DNA of 64,000 nucleotides from Planosporangium flavigriseum. GTDB taxonomy: Bacteria; Actinomycetota; Actinomycetes; Mycobacteriales; Micromonosporaceae. How positions within the stretch are numbered: position 1 is the stretch's first letter; the number at the start of each line of letters is the position of its first letter. Under the pieces are notes generated by a model. The model was not told the origin of the DNA. It did not search any database and saw nothing but the letters and a program-made list of their open reading frames with translations. Of the stretch, positions 49,621 to 58,655 are shown piece after piece. Position numbers and translations under genes: made by a program. The DNA lies in the NCBI RefSeq assembly GCF_011947225.1, contig NZ_JAATVW010000004.1, positions 62,001-126,000 of the forward strand. The letters are read 5' to 3'.

Positions 49621-51229
49621 GAGATATCCGGGTGGCCGGTTGGTACACCCGGTACCGGCCGACCGCCCGGACCGGGCTGTCCGGCATGCCGCGATGGCTC
49701 AGGACTTCGCGCAACCGGATGTCCGGCGGCGAATTCGCGACGAACACGTAGGCCGGCCGGGGATCGGCGGCCACGGCGGCCCGGTAGGGCAGGTACCGGT
49801 CGAGTCCCGGGTGAAGCTCGTCGTCGAGGACCGCGCAGGTGATCGTCTCCCCGCTGCCGAAACTGATCCTGTTGCAGGTCCAGTAGCTGGCGTACAGGTG
49901 CCGCACGCCGGCCTCCCGCAGCGTCTCGACGAGTTCCCGCTGATCACGGGCTTCGGCCCGGGCACCGGGCACCGCGGCGACCACCACGGCGATCGTCATC
50001 GCCGACATCGCGACCAGTACCGCGACGAGCCCGGACATCGCGAGCCGCGCCTGCGCCGTGCGGGCGTGGCGCCCGACGCCCAACCGCCACAGCGGCCACA
50101 AGATCGCCGGCACCGAAACGGGCAGGCAGCACAGGTACCGGCCGCTCTCCATGGGTGTGAGCCCGGCCGCTGGGCTGCGGGCGTACACCACGATGCTGAG
50201 CAGCGCGCCGAGCACCAGCGCGAGCCGGACGAGCTGACGCGCCCGGTCGCCAGGAGTCCGCCGCAGGGCGCGTACCGCCAGGACGGCGCTGGCGACGAGC
50301 AGCGCCAGGCACACCGGCGCCCAGGCCTGCTGCCAGGGCCGGCACGCGCCGGGACCGCACATGCCGGTGCTGAGCGGCACACCCGTCAGGGCTCCGCCGG
50401 CCACGCGCTGGCTCAACGACACCGGCGACCCGTCGTTCTGGCGCAGGAAGATCGAAAGGGAGTCCTGTGCCGGCCTGGCGCGAAGGTTGTACGCGATCAG
50501 CGGGGCGGCGCCGACGACGAGCCCGGCGCACAGGTACCCGCCCATCCGGCCCACCAGTTCCCGACCCCGGCAGGCCACCAGGACTCCGGCGGCGGCCATG
50601 ACGTACGGCACGATCACCAGGTGTTCCCACAGGCAGAGGCCAGTTACCAACCCCCAGAGAAAGAACCCTGAGGCCCGGTGCCAGCGGCGCGCATGCGCCA
50701 ACGCGTACGCCAGCAGGAGCAGCACCGCGGCAGCGGGCTTCACCTCCGCCGTACCGCCGTGGGCGATCAACTGGTCCTTGAGCACCCGGTCGGAGCCCAG
50801 TGACAGCACGCCGACGGCCAGCACGGCGAACCAGGCGCTGTAGACCGCCGCGACCAGCCGGTACATCGCGACCAGGAAACCGGCGTACAGAAGAATCAGC
50901 GGCAGCCGGAGCAGCAGCGTCGACGGGCCGCCGAGGACCAACAGCGGTGCGGCCAGGTACGACTGGATCGTGCCCATGTAGTGCTGGCCGTAGAAGAAGA
51001 TCGGAAAGTGCTGGCCGGACGCCACGTGCAGCGCGCCGAGCCCGACCGTGGCCTCGTCGCTGTCCGTACCTGGATAGTCGGCGGCGACCAGAGCCAGTCG
51101 AAACAGCGTCCCGAGGACACCGAGCCCCGCTGCCACGAAGGCCGGCCGCCGGATCCACGGGCGAAGTCTCGGCCGCGACGGTGGAACGTCGACGCTTTGG
51201 AGCGCGACAGCTGCCGGAGCGGTCTGCAA
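49616..51229 (-). CDS. GT-C superfamily membrane glycosyltransferase-like protein
   Basis: 537 residues with about eleven hydrophobic helices. The early luminal loop has DSDEATVGL (Asp56, Asp58, Glu59), the position of the catalytic acidic motif of GT-C/ArnT/PMT-type enzymes that use polyprenyl-phosphate sugars. The C-terminal ~90 residues form a soluble domain. TTG start at 51229 with GGAAGGAG 10 bases upstream. Donor and acceptor are unknown; a cell-wall or protein glycosylation role is likely. Monocistronic by context. Confidence 0.72.
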   Translation of the reverse strand: MQTAPAAVALQSVDVPPSRPRLRPWIRRPAFVAAGLGVLGTLFRLALVAADYPGTDSDEATVGLGALHVASGQHFPIFFYGQHYMGTIQSYLAAPLLVLGGPSTLLLRLPLILLYAGFLVAMYRLVAAVYSAWFAVLAVGVLSLGSDRVLKDQLIAHGGTAEVKPAAAVLLLLAYALAHARRWHRASGFFLWGLVTGLCLWEHLVIVPYVMAAAGVLVACRGRELVGRMGGYLCAGLVVGAAPLIAYNLRARPAQDSLSIFLRQNDGSPVSLSQRVAGGALTGVPLSTGMCGPGACRPWQQAWAPVCLALLVASAVLAVRALRRTPGDRARQLVRLALVLGALLSIVVYARSPAAGLTPMESGRYLCCLPVSVPAILWPLWRLGVGRHARTAQARLAMSGLVAVLVAMSAMTIAVVVAAVPGARAEARDQRELVETLREAGVRHLYASYWTCNRISFGSGETITCAVLDDELHPGLDRYLPYRAAVAADPRPAYVFVANSPPDIRLREVLSHRGMPDSPVRAVGRYRVYQPATRISP

Positions 51230-51303
51230 CGACCCGACGCTCCTTCCTCAGGCGGCGGAGGTCGTGCGGCTGCTTCCCGCGCAGGACGAAAAATCACCAG
51301 ACG

Positions 51304-52131
51304 CTACGGGCGTAGTTCGGCGATACAGCACTTCACGCTGCCGCCGCCCTTCTTCAGCTCCGACAACTCCACCGGCACCGGCACGTACCCGGCCGCCCTC
51401 AGCTTCGCCGCCAGCGCGCTCGCCTCGCTGTTCAGCACGACGTTGCGCCCGTCACTCACCACGTTGAGCCCGAAGGCGAGCGCATCGGCCTCGTCAGCGA
51501 GAACGGCCGACGGGAACAGTTGCCGGAGGATGCGCTGCGAGGCGTCGGAGAACGCGCCCGGGTAGTAGACGATGTTGCCGTCGTCGAGAGCGGCCAGGGC
51601 CACGTCGAGGTGGTAGAAGCGCGGATCCACGAGGAAAAGCGAAATCGTCGGGCGCCCGAGCGCCTCCTGCACCTCGGAGTGCGCCGCGGGCGCGGTGCGG
51701 AAGCCGTACCCGGCGAGGATCAGGCCGCCGTACGCCCCCGGGAGGTACGCGAAGTCGCCCTCTCCCTCGTTGACCTCGGTCGGCTCGACGAACCGCCAGT
51801 TGCCGGCGCAGTAGAAGGCCCGGTGCGCCGCCGCCTCCGCGAACCGCTGGGGGTACCGAAACCGGGCGCCGTAGACCACGCCGTCGACGCTGAACGCGCC
51901 GTTGGCCGCGTACACCATGTCGGGCAGGCCGGCCTGCGCCGGCAGTGTGTGAACGGTGTGGCCGAGGCGCACGAGCGTCTCGCGCAGCAACTGCCACTGC
52001 TTGAGGGCAAGCTCCGCGTCGACGGGGGCGGAGGTGTCCATCCACGGGTTGATCGCGTACTCCACCGCGAAGTGCTCCGGCGGGCACATCAGGTAGGTCC
52101 GGCCGCGCGCCGTCCGCTCCTCAGGGTTCAC
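51304..52131 (-). CDS. Dimethylarginine dimethylaminohydrolase-like (amidinotransferase superfamily)
   Basis: 275-residue protein of the guanidino-group modifying superfamily, closest by motif to DDAH/arginine deiminase-like hydrolases. Visible: MVYAANG, NEGEGDF (acidic residues), a His in FYHLDVALAALDDG and a C-terminal GGGSVKCC with Cys268/Cys269. DDAH converts methylated arginine to citrulline and methylamine; in related actinobacteria this gene often travels with ornithine aminotransferase, absent here. GTG start at 52131. Divergent from an Lrp regulator with a palindrome between. Confidence 0.85.
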   Translation of the reverse strand: MNPEERTARGRTYLMCPPEHFAVEYAINPWMDTSAPVDAELALKQWQLLRETLVRLGHTVHTLPAQAGLPDMVYAANGAFSVDGVVYGARFRYPQRFAEAAAHRAFYCAGNWRFVEPTEVNEGEGDFAYLPGAYGGLILAGYGFRTAPAAHSEVQEALGRPTISLFLVDPRFYHLDVALAALDDGNIVYYPGAFSDASQRILRQLFPSAVLADEADALAFGLNVVSDGRNVVLNSEASALAAKLRAAGYVPVPVELSELKKGGGSVKCCIAELRP

Positions 52132-52136
52132 GTCGT

Positions 52137-52154
52137 TAAGGGTAGGTACCCTAA
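52137..52154. promoter_or_regulatory. Palindrome between ddaH-like gene and Lrp regulator
   Basis: TAAGGGTAGGTACCCTAA: arms AGGGTA and TACCCT around GG, 16 of 18 positions symmetric. It lies 6-23 bases from the hydrolase start and 45-62 from the Lrp gene start, in the short gap (52132-52198). Fits a site of the divergent Lrp protein controlling both genes. Confidence 0.5.
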
Positions 52155-52198
52155 AGTGGCGCTAGCAGCCGAACTTATTGCGCCGCAGGAGCTGTTCG

Positions 52199-52660
52199 TT
52201 GCAGATAGACGCCACCGACCAACGGATCATTGCGTCGCTCACGGCCGACGCCCGCGCGTCGTACGCCGAGATCGGCGCGAAGGTCTCGCTGTCCGCGCCG
52301 GCCGTCAAGCGACGCGTCGACCGGCTGCGGGCCGCCGGCGTCATCAGAGGGTTCACGACCGTGATCGACCCTGCGGCGGTGGGCTGGACGACAGAGGCGT
52401 TCGTCGAGCTGTTCTGCACCGGCCGGACCAGTCCCGCGCAGCTGGCGGCGATGGCGCGCAAGGACCCGGCGGTCGTGGGTGCGTACACGGTCTCCGGCGA
52501 AGCCGACGCGCTGGTCCACCTGCGCGCGGCCGACATCGCCCACCTCGAGCAGGCCCTTGAACGGCTCCGCGCGGAGCCGTTCGTGACCTCGACGAGAAGC
52601 ATGATCGTGCTGTCCCGTCTGATCGACTCGGTCTCCGCGTCACCGCCGCCGGTCGGCTGA
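52199..52660 (+). CDS. Lrp/AsnC family regulator
   Basis: 153 residues: N-terminal helix-turn-helix (YAEIGAKVSLSAPAVKRRVDRLRAAGVIRGF, about residues 20-50) and C-terminal AsnC ligand domain. TTG start at 52199 is supported by GCAGGAG seven bases before it; the longer in-frame ATG at 52178 lacks one. Divergent from the DDAH-like gene, so likely an arginine- or methylarginine-responsive regulator; the effector is inferred only from context. Confidence 0.88.
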   Translation: MQIDATDQRIIASLTADARASYAEIGAKVSLSAPAVKRRVDRLRAAGVIRGFTTVIDPAAVGWTTEAFVELFCTGRTSPAQLAAMARKDPAVVGAYTVSGEADALVHLRAADIAHLEQALERLRAEPFVTSTRSMIVLSRLIDSVSASPPPVG

Positions 52661-52665
52661 GCTCG

Positions 52666-53757
52666 TCAGAGGTACATGCCCGTACGCTCGCCGTCGATGC
52701 CCTTGATCACGGCCTTGTCACCCTCGCCGAAGAAGCGCTTGCCGCCGAATTCGCCGTGCAGCCGGTCGTCCAGCTCGTCGGCGAGCCCGGTCATCACCTG
52801 GACGGCGAGCATCAGGTGCGTGGGCTGGAAGTCCCGGCCGAACACGGGCACGGACGCCCACACGGTGTCGTTGGCGCAGTACAGCCGGCCGATCGGCATC
52901 CGGTTGGTCAGCTCGGACAGCTTCGTGTAGAGCTGCTGGCTCGGTTCGATCTCGGTGAGGACCGGGGAGAACACGTCGACCAGCGGCGGGTTGTCGCGTA
53001 CCCGCACGAAGACCATCGCGGAGCCCGCCCGGATGCCGATGTCGCCGTCGGGGTCCACCGTCAGCGCGTCCGGGGTGGTCTTGAGCAGCGTCGCGACCAC
53101 GGCGGCGACCTGATCGGCGAGCGGAAGCTCGACCGTCTTGTCGCCGAACCGGGCCAGTGCCCGCTCGGTGGCGGCCTCGTCACCCTCCTCGTCGGCGTCG
53201 CCGGCGGCCAGCAGCCGCGCGGCACCGAGCGGCGGGACGTGCACCGCCGCACCGTCATGGTCCGTCGCCGTGTAGGTGAGGAAGGCCGGATGCGGCGCCC
53301 CGTACACGTCGCGCAGCGTCCGGGAGACGATGACCGCGAGCCGGTTGGCGTCGGAGGCGGGCAACCGCAGGCCGAAGTAGTCCCCGGAGCCCTCGACCAC
53401 ACCCGGCGGCGACCAGCCCAGCGCCACCAGGGCACCGATCGCGGTTCGGTCGAGCCGGTACCCGTCGGGCAGCGCGGCGTTGCTGACCGCCACGGCGGTC
53501 AGCTCGCCGGACTCACCGGCCGTGAGCCGAACCTCGTACACCGCGTCACCCGTGCCCGAGGCGGTCGGGTCGAGGGTCACGTCGAGGACGGTTCCGGGTG
53601 CCAGTTGCGGAAGAACCGCGGCGAACGCCCGCGCGAGGTCCTGCCAGGCCTCCCGGACCTTGCCTTTCAGGTCGGCGCCGGCGCTGGTGTCCTCCTCGTC
53701 GAGCAGGAGCGCCTCCGCGGGCAGCGGGCCGGCCGTGTCCATGGGCTCAGCAGTCAT
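52666..53757 (-). CDS. YbjN/TY-Chap-like domain protein
   Basis: 363 residues, no signal or transmembrane helices, acidic. The C-terminal half (about 210-355) resembles the YbjN/T3SS-chaperone-like fold found in many actinobacterial hypothetical proteins (TPDALTVDPDGDIGIRAGSAMVFVRV). The N-terminal part (about 25-190) looks like a second, related domain with the pattern PPGVVEGSGDYFGLRLP. ATG 53757 follows a GGAGGAG site. No function known. Convergent with the Lrp gene 5 bases away. Confidence 0.6.
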   Translation of the reverse strand: MTAEPMDTAGPLPAEALLLDEEDTSAGADLKGKVREAWQDLARAFAAVLPQLAPGTVLDVTLDPTASGTGDAVYEVRLTAGESGELTAVAVSNAALPDGYRLDRTAIGALVALGWSPPGVVEGSGDYFGLRLPASDANRLAVIVSRTLRDVYGAPHPAFLTYTATDHDGAAVHVPPLGAARLLAAGDADEEGDEAATERALARFGDKTVELPLADQVAAVVATLLKTTPDALTVDPDGDIGIRAGSAMVFVRVRDNPPLVDVFSPVLTEIEPSQQLYTKLSELTNRMPIGRLYCANDTVWASVPVFGRDFQPTHLMLAVQVMTGLADELDDRLHGEFGGKRFFGEGDKAVIKGIDGERTGMYL

Positions 53758-53847
53758 GATCTCCTCCGTCCCCCACGGCCCCACCCTACCGAGCGGCGCG
53801 CGATGCCCCGGTCCCTCACTTCCGGCCCGCCCGTGCTCACCCGTCCG

Positions 53848-54102
53848 TCACTCGTCGGCACCCGGGTGCTGGGCTGCCCAGCGGGCGGCGAGCTCGCTGA
53901 TCGCGGAAGCGGACGTGACCGGATCGGCCCCGCGCCCGACGGCGAGGCCGAGCAGGTACGCGGAGACGGGCGCCGCCGGCCGGAGCACGCCGTGGGCGAC
54001 ATCGCGGGCGATGTCGAGGACGAGCTTGTGCTCGTCGGGGTGGGCCGGCGTCAGTTCCAGCGCGCCGCGTACCTCGGCCATCCATTCATCGAGCTGACTC
54101 AT
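53848..54102 (-). CDS. DUF6457-like small protein
   Basis: 84-residue helical protein ([17 protein letters not shown]... to AISELAARWAAQHP). It matches the small DUF6457 proteins that follow MobA-type genes in actinobacteria. Its ATG overlaps the end of the mobA-like gene by 17 bases in another frame, so translation is coupled. A role in molybdenum cofactor metabolism is inferred only from this pairing. Confidence 0.65.
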   Translation of the reverse strand: MSQLDEWMAEVRGALELTPAHPDEHKLVLDIARDVAHGVLRPAAPVSAYLLGLAVGRGADPVTSASAISELAARWAAQHPGADE

Positions 54103-54718
54103 GCCCGCCCCACTCCATTGCTCGTCGGTAGTCGTCTTCGGTGTCGCAGTCGTACCACGGCGGTGGCCCGGTGACCTCGCGCCGGTCCATTTCACACGGG
54201 CGCAGCCCGGCCACGACGATACGCATCGACTGCCCGGCCAGCGGCCCCAGACCGGCGAGCCGGGCGCGGAGCGCATCGGCTCGCCAGACTCCACAGAGCC
54301 ACTGCTGCCGGCCGCCGGAGTCGACGAGGACCGCGCCATCGTGGTCACCCGCTGCCGCGGCCCGCCGGAGAACGTCGACGTCCGCGGCCGTGAGGAACGG
54401 CAGGTCAGCGGCGAGCACCGCAACGAGCGCGGGGTCACCGCCGCCACCCTGTCCGGGGCCCGCGTCCAGGGCCGCCAGCCCCGCGGCGAGAGCCGCGACC
54501 GGCCCACCGCCGGGCGGTTGCTCCCGCACCTGGCGAACATCCGGAGGTAGGTCAGGCCGCGATGGCCCGACCACGACCCGCGGCGACGCACCGGCCAGTG
54601 CGTCGAGGACGCGGTGCAGCATCGACCGGCCACCGACCGGCAGCGCTGGCTTGTCGCGCCCGCCCAGCCGACGACCGCCGCCTCCGGCGAGCACTATCGC
54701 CGCGTACCCCGCTGTCAT
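54086..54718 (-). CDS. mobA: Molybdenum cofactor guanylyltransferase-like NTP transferase
   Basis: 210-residue MobA-like nucleotidyltransferase that should add GMP or CMP to molybdopterin. N-terminal motif [23 protein letters not shown] binds the nucleotide (Lys23), and [12 protein letters not shown] holds the metal-binding Asp. The ATG at 54718 is chosen; the longer open frame upstream lies opposite fdhD and is an artefact. Divergent from fdhD, which needs the same cofactor system. It could also be a related MocA-type enzyme. Confidence 0.83.
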   Translation of the reverse strand: MTAGYAAIVLAGGGGRRLGGRDKPALPVGGRSMLHRVLDALAGASPRVVVGPSRPDLPPDVRQVREQPPGGGPVAALAAGLAALDAGPGQGGGGDPALVAVLAADLPFLTAADVDVLRRAAAAGDHDGAVLVDSGGRQQWLCGVWRADALRARLAGLGPLAGQSMRIVVAGLRPCEMDRREVTGPPPWYDCDTEDDYRRAMEWGGHESAR

Positions 54719-54778
54719 CGGTCCCAGTCTGCCGGGTCGATCATGATGTCCGCGTCCCGGTGTGCGCAGAATAGACGA

Positions 54779-55630
54779 ATGGCACGCCGAAACGTCAGGC
54801 ACACGGTGACCCGCATCGACACTGCTGGCGCCACTCCGACCATCCGCCGGGCCCCGGACCACGTGGCGACCGAGGAGCCGCTTGAGATCCGGGTGGGCCC
54901 GGCCGGACCGGCCAAGCGCAGCCCGCTCGCCGTCACCATGCGTACCCCCGGCGACGACATCGACCTGGCGATCGGGTTCCTGCTCACCGAGGGGATCATC
55001 GGTAGCGCCGAGGACGTGTACACGGCCCAGCTGTGCGCCGGTGACGACGCGCCGAACACGTACAACGTCGTCGACGTCGTGCTGTCGCCCGGCGTCCCGG
55101 CGCCGGAGACCGACCCGACGCGCAACTTCTACACCACCTCCTCGTGCGGTATCTGCGGCAAGGCCAGCATCGACGCCGTACGCACCCGCTCCCGTTTCGA
55201 CGTCGCCGCCGACCCGACAGTCGTCCCGGCCGCCCTGCTCGCCGACCTGCCGGACCGGCTGCGAGCCGGCCAGGTCGGCTTCGAGCGCACCGGCGGCCTG
55301 CACGCGGCCGGCCTGTTCACCACCGAGGGCGAGCTGGTCTGCCTCCGGGAGGACGTCGGCCGGCACAACGCGGTCGACAAGGTGGTCGGGTGGGCCGTCC
55401 GCCAGCGCCGGCTGCCGCTCGCCGGGCACGTGCTGATGGTCAGTGGCCGGGCCAGTTTCGAACTGACCCAGAAGGCCACGATGGCCGGCATACCAGTGCT
55501 CGCCGCCGTGTCGGCGCCGAGCTCGCTCGCTATCGAACTGGCCGCGGAGGCCGGTCTCGGGCTGGTCGGCTTTCTGCGTGGGTCGAGCATGAACGTGTAC
55601 GCCGGCGAGAAGCGGATCGCCACCGACTGA
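54779..55630 (+). CDS. fdhD: Formate dehydrogenase accessory sulfurtransferase FdhD
   Basis: FdhD moves sulfur from cysteine desulfurase onto the molybdenum/tungsten cofactor of formate dehydrogenase, needed for activity. 283 residues; the conserved CGICGK motif holds Cys123 and Cys126, and the [19 protein letters not shown]... and GGLHAAGLF segments belong to the family. No formate dehydrogenase gene lies in the window. Its start is 60 bases from the divergent mobA start. Confidence 0.93.
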   Translation: MARRNVRHTVTRIDTAGATPTIRRAPDHVATEEPLEIRVGPAGPAKRSPLAVTMRTPGDDIDLAIGFLLTEGIIGSAEDVYTAQLCAGDDAPNTYNVVDVVLSPGVPAPETDPTRNFYTTSSCGICGKASIDAVRTRSRFDVAADPTVVPAALLADLPDRLRAGQVGFERTGGLHAAGLFTTEGELVCLREDVGRHNAVDKVVGWAVRQRRLPLAGHVLMVSGRASFELTQKATMAGIPVLAAVSAPSSLAIELAAEAGLGLVGFLRGSSMNVYAGEKRIATD

Positions 55631-55633
55631 CCG

Positions 55634-56773
55634 TCAGCCGGTGCGCGTGGGCCGGCCTCGACGACGCCGCCGGCGGCGCTGGTCCGCGGGTTGCTCGTCG
55701 AGCAGCGACGGCGGCAGCGCCCGGTCGAGCGCCTCGCCGAGCAGCAGCGCCAACGAGTACGCCGGGTTGGAATCCAGAGCTCGCTGCACCGCGATCCAGG
55801 CGAGCGCCCCATCGCCCGAGCGCCACGCGGTATACCCGAACAGCGTTGCCGGAGCCGCCACCAGATCGGCCCGCGCGCGGCGGGTCACGTCGCGCCACAG
55901 GCGCAGGTGCGCTTCAAGCTGATCGCCGGCGACGGTGATCCGCGCCCAGCACAGGTCGCGCACGTCGATGCGCACGAGCAGCAGGGCCAGCCGGGCCACC
56001 TCGTCGTCGGTCAGCCGGCCGCCGTCGGCGTAGCGGCGCACCGCCAGCGTGAGCGCCCGCGCGCCGGCGCGGCGCCGGTCTCTCACCGGGCCGTCCCTGT
56101 CGCCCGGGTCGTCTTCGCCGCCGTCGCCCGGGTCGTCTTCACCGCCACCGGCCGGGTCACCCGGGGCGCCGCGGCCGGCCTGCTCAGCTTCCTCGCCGAG
56201 TTCGGAGGTGAGGGCGCGCGCGGCCCGCTCGGTGGCCCGCTCCATCGCCTCCCGTTCGGCACCCTCGGTCGGGGTCAGGCTGCGCTCCAGCGCCGCCCGG
56301 TCGGGCAGTGCGACCCGGCCGGCGTACGTGGCCGCGGCGGCCACCTCGGTGCCGGCCACGTCGTACGGGGTGCCCTCGGCAGGGCAGCACCGCACCGACT
56401 GGCAAAGGTAGGACCAGTAACGTGCGCCGTCGGCGCGGAGCATCTCGCCCACTGCCACGCCGTAGCCCCGCAGGGCGTCGCGCAGCGCGAACACGGTGCG
56501 GGTGACGGTCGCCGCCTCGCCGTAACCGATGATCAGGGCTATGTCGACGCGCTGACCGGCGAGCACCTCGCCCAGCTGGTCCGCGAGAGCGAGGGCCTCG
56601 TCCGGCGGCGCCTGGGAGGTAGGCAGGTCGGCGCGTGCGGTGAAGACGACCCGGGTGCCGGCCAGGCCGACGACCACCACGCTGTCCGCTGGATGGAAAC
56701 CGAGCAGATACGGGACGGCGGCCAGGAGATCGGTCGGTGTGTGCAGAGTGACGCGTGACGTCGGAAAGCTCAT
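55634..56773 (-). CDS. DUF4192 domain protein
   Basis: 379 residues. The N-terminal pattern LHTPTDLLAAVPYLLGFHPADSVVVVGL is the hallmark of DUF4192, a common actinobacterial family of unknown function. An acidic Gly/Asp/Glu linker at about residues 210-235 contains the unit GEDDPGD twice. The C-terminus is very basic (RRRRRRRGRPTRTG). ATG 56773 is preferred over an upstream GTG/ATG region that adds unrelated residues. Three bases from the fdhD stop (convergent). Confidence 0.78.
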   Translation of the reverse strand: MSFPTSRVTLHTPTDLLAAVPYLLGFHPADSVVVVGLAGTRVVFTARADLPTSQAPPDEALALADQLGEVLAGQRVDIALIIGYGEAATVTRTVFALRDALRGYGVAVGEMLRADGARYWSYLCQSVRCCPAEGTPYDVAGTEVAAAATYAGRVALPDRAALERSLTPTEGAEREAMERATERAARALTSELGEEAEQAGRGAPGDPAGGGEDDPGDGGEDDPGDRDGPVRDRRRAGARALTLAVRRYADGGRLTDDEVARLALLLVRIDVRDLCWARITVAGDQLEAHLRLWRDVTRRARADLVAAPATLFGYTAWRSGDGALAWIAVQRALDSNPAYSLALLLGEALDRALPPSLLDEQPADQRRRRRRRGRPTRTG

Positions 56774-56901
56774 AGCCGTTGAGCCTGGCCCGGTCGCGGC
56801 CATGACCGACACAGCGAGTTTGTTCTGTGGACAGCTCGTCCACAGATCCGTAGTCGACGATTGTGGTCGGGTACTTCATCCGGTATTGGACGCACCCCGA
56901 G

Positions 56902-57495
56902 TCAGTACCGGAAGGGGACTCCGTGCAGGTCGAGGCCGTCGCGCCAGTGGCCGTCACGTCCGGTCAGATCGAGGGCGAGCGTCACCGTCGCGGCCGCGTG
57001 GAACCCGGCCCGGTAGAGACACCTGATCGCTTCGAGGTTGCGCAGCGCGGGCGAGATCGTCAGATCCCGTATGCCCCGGCGGCGAGCCTGGTCGGCGACG
57101 TGCCCGATCAGGGCCCGGCCGATGCCCTCGCCGCGGTGCTCGGCGGTAACCACCACCGGGTCGACCGCACCGGCACGGCCCTGCAGGATCAGCCCGACGA
57201 ACCCCATCACTCCCTCGTCGGCGTGCTGGGCCACCCACATGCCGGACAGATCCAGCCGCGTCAGGTACTCCTCGAAGCCGGCACCGCTCGCCGCGTCGGC
57301 GTCGGTCGCCGCGAGCCCGAGCTCACCCACCGCCGGAGAGGTCGCGGCGGGCACCTGCTGGCTGGCCGGGTAGAGCCGGCGGTGCTCGGACGTCAACTCG
57401 GCCCACAGACGCCGGCATGCACTGTGGTCGGCCGGCCGGTAGCCCCGGATCGCCACCGCGGCCGTCCCTCGCCTGGACGGAAGAGTTTGCGTCAT
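56902..57495 (-). CDS. GNAT family N-acetyltransferase
   Basis: 197 residues with one GNAT domain: conserved acetyl-CoA loop VVTAEHRGEGIGRALIGHV and the following RNLEAIRCLYRAGF. Substrate unknown. ATG 57495 (MTQTLPSRRG) is preferred to one 12 codons upstream. Same strand as the hypothetical gene 57535-58206 (39 bases apart), so they may share a transcript. Confidence 0.85.
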   Translation of the reverse strand: MTQTLPSRRGTAAVAIRGYRPADHSACRRLWAELTSEHRRLYPASQQVPAATSPAVGELGLAATDADAASGAGFEEYLTRLDLSGMWVAQHADEGVMGFVGLILQGRAGAVDPVVVTAEHRGEGIGRALIGHVADQARRRGIRDLTISPALRNLEAIRCLYRAGFHAAATVTLALDLTGRDGHWRDGLDLHGVPFRY

Positions 57496-57534
57496 GCGCT
57501 CATCGTCGCCCCGCTGCCGCGCCAGCGACACCCT

Positions 57535-58206
57535 CTATGACGCCAGCATGTCTACCAGTCCGCCTACGGCGCTGGTCAGGCCCGTGCCGGCTCCGGCCAC
57601 CGGCAGCGAACTGATGGGCGCGTTCGACAGGATGCCGGGCAGGCTCGGCAACGGGATAGGAGGCACAACCGGGAGCGGGCCGCCCGACGACGGACTTCCC
57701 GACGACGAACTTCCCGGCAGCGGAGCACCCGGCAGCGGAGCACCCGGGGCCGGATTGCTCGGCGGACCCGCCGGGGAGCCACCGGTGCGCGTCGGCCGTG
57801 GCACCGGAGGCGTCCTGCGCGGGGCCACTCCGGGGCGCGCATCGGAGCCGCCACGGCCATACTCCCATCGCGAGGCCGGCTCGGTCGCGGCTGCCGGGTC
57901 GGCCGACGAGATCGCCGCCGTTGCCGATGACCCCGTGGTCGGTACAGCCCCGGCAGTCGGTACAGCCCCGGCAGCACCCCCGTCGGGCACGACGACCGGG
58001 GCCTGCGACGCCTCACCCAGGACCGGGGAGCGGGGGCCGGACGTGGTCCGGAGCGACTCCGATCCGGCTAGAGCCGCGGCGAGCACCGGGACAGACGCGA
58101 GCGTGACAAGTACCGCGACGACGACGGGGTACGGGCGGGCGATCTCCATGAAGCGGCGCCGGGGCGCACGGTGCCGCACAATCTGGCGTGGCTCAGGGGC
58201 GAACAC
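57535..58206 (-). CDS. Signal-anchored low-complexity protein
   Basis: 223 residues: basic N-terminus, one hydrophobic helix (about 27-48), then a Pro/Gly/Ser/Ala-rich extracellular tail with short duplications (GAPLPGAPLPG; GAVPTAGAVPTTG) and a slightly hydrophobic C-terminus. GTG start at 58206 is backed by an AAGGAG site 7 bases away; ATG 58149 is weaker. No known family. Possibly a surface spacer or secreted protein. Confidence 0.55.
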   Translation of the reverse strand: MFAPEPRQIVRHRAPRRRFMEIARPYPVVVAVLVTLASVPVLAAALAGSESLRTTSGPRSPVLGEASQAPVVVPDGGAAGAVPTAGAVPTTGSSATAAISSADPAAATEPASRWEYGRGGSDARPGVAPRRTPPVPRPTRTGGSPAGPPSNPAPGAPLPGAPLPGSSSSGSPSSGGPLPVVPPIPLPSLPGILSNAPISSLPVAGAGTGLTSAVGGLVDMLAS

Positions 58207-58655
58207 GCGTGGACTCCTTCAGTGCGGGGCGCGCGCCTCCATGCCGAAGGCAGCGAAACGCCGAACCGGCCGAGACCCGGGAGCTGTCTAAAGAACAGTC
58301 CCTTATGTTCAACATGCGCTATGTGGCCACGGCTCGGCGTGAGAGTGGCGAGTTTCCGACCGTACGAAACGAGAACGTTTGTCCGACTTAAGGATTAATA
58401 AGGCCCAGAGAACGCCGGTCCACACTGTGGCGATGGTCACCGATTCTGCCATGCTGAGGGCGACGGCACCGGCGGTGGCTTGCATACCCTGCGATCAACG
58501 CTCCGGGGTCGTCGCTCCCGGAGGTGACGGGTTCCGCGAAGTCCCGCCACTTCCGAAGCTGCGCGCCGCCCCGACCGGGCCGACCGCGCCAGCTTGCAAT
58601 CCGCTGGTCGGCAGGGCCACCCCGTGCCGACGCGAGAGACGACAGGGAGATACGG
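58207..58655. promoter_or_regulatory. 449-base intergenic region upstream of the E1alpha gene
   Basis: Divergent promoter region between the signal-anchored protein and the E1alpha gene. An AT-rich stretch at 58377-58400 (CTTAAGGATTAATAAGG) stands out and may hold a promoter. No convincing open frame, RNA gene or terminator was seen. AGGGAGA (58644-58650) is the ribosome site of the E1alpha gene. Confidence 0.35.

Noticed and set aside
54102-55429. Long N-terminal extension of the mobA frame opposite fdhD
   Set aside because: The frame is open but antisense to fdhD, which has its conserved CGIC motif; the MobA fold begins at the ATG at 54718.
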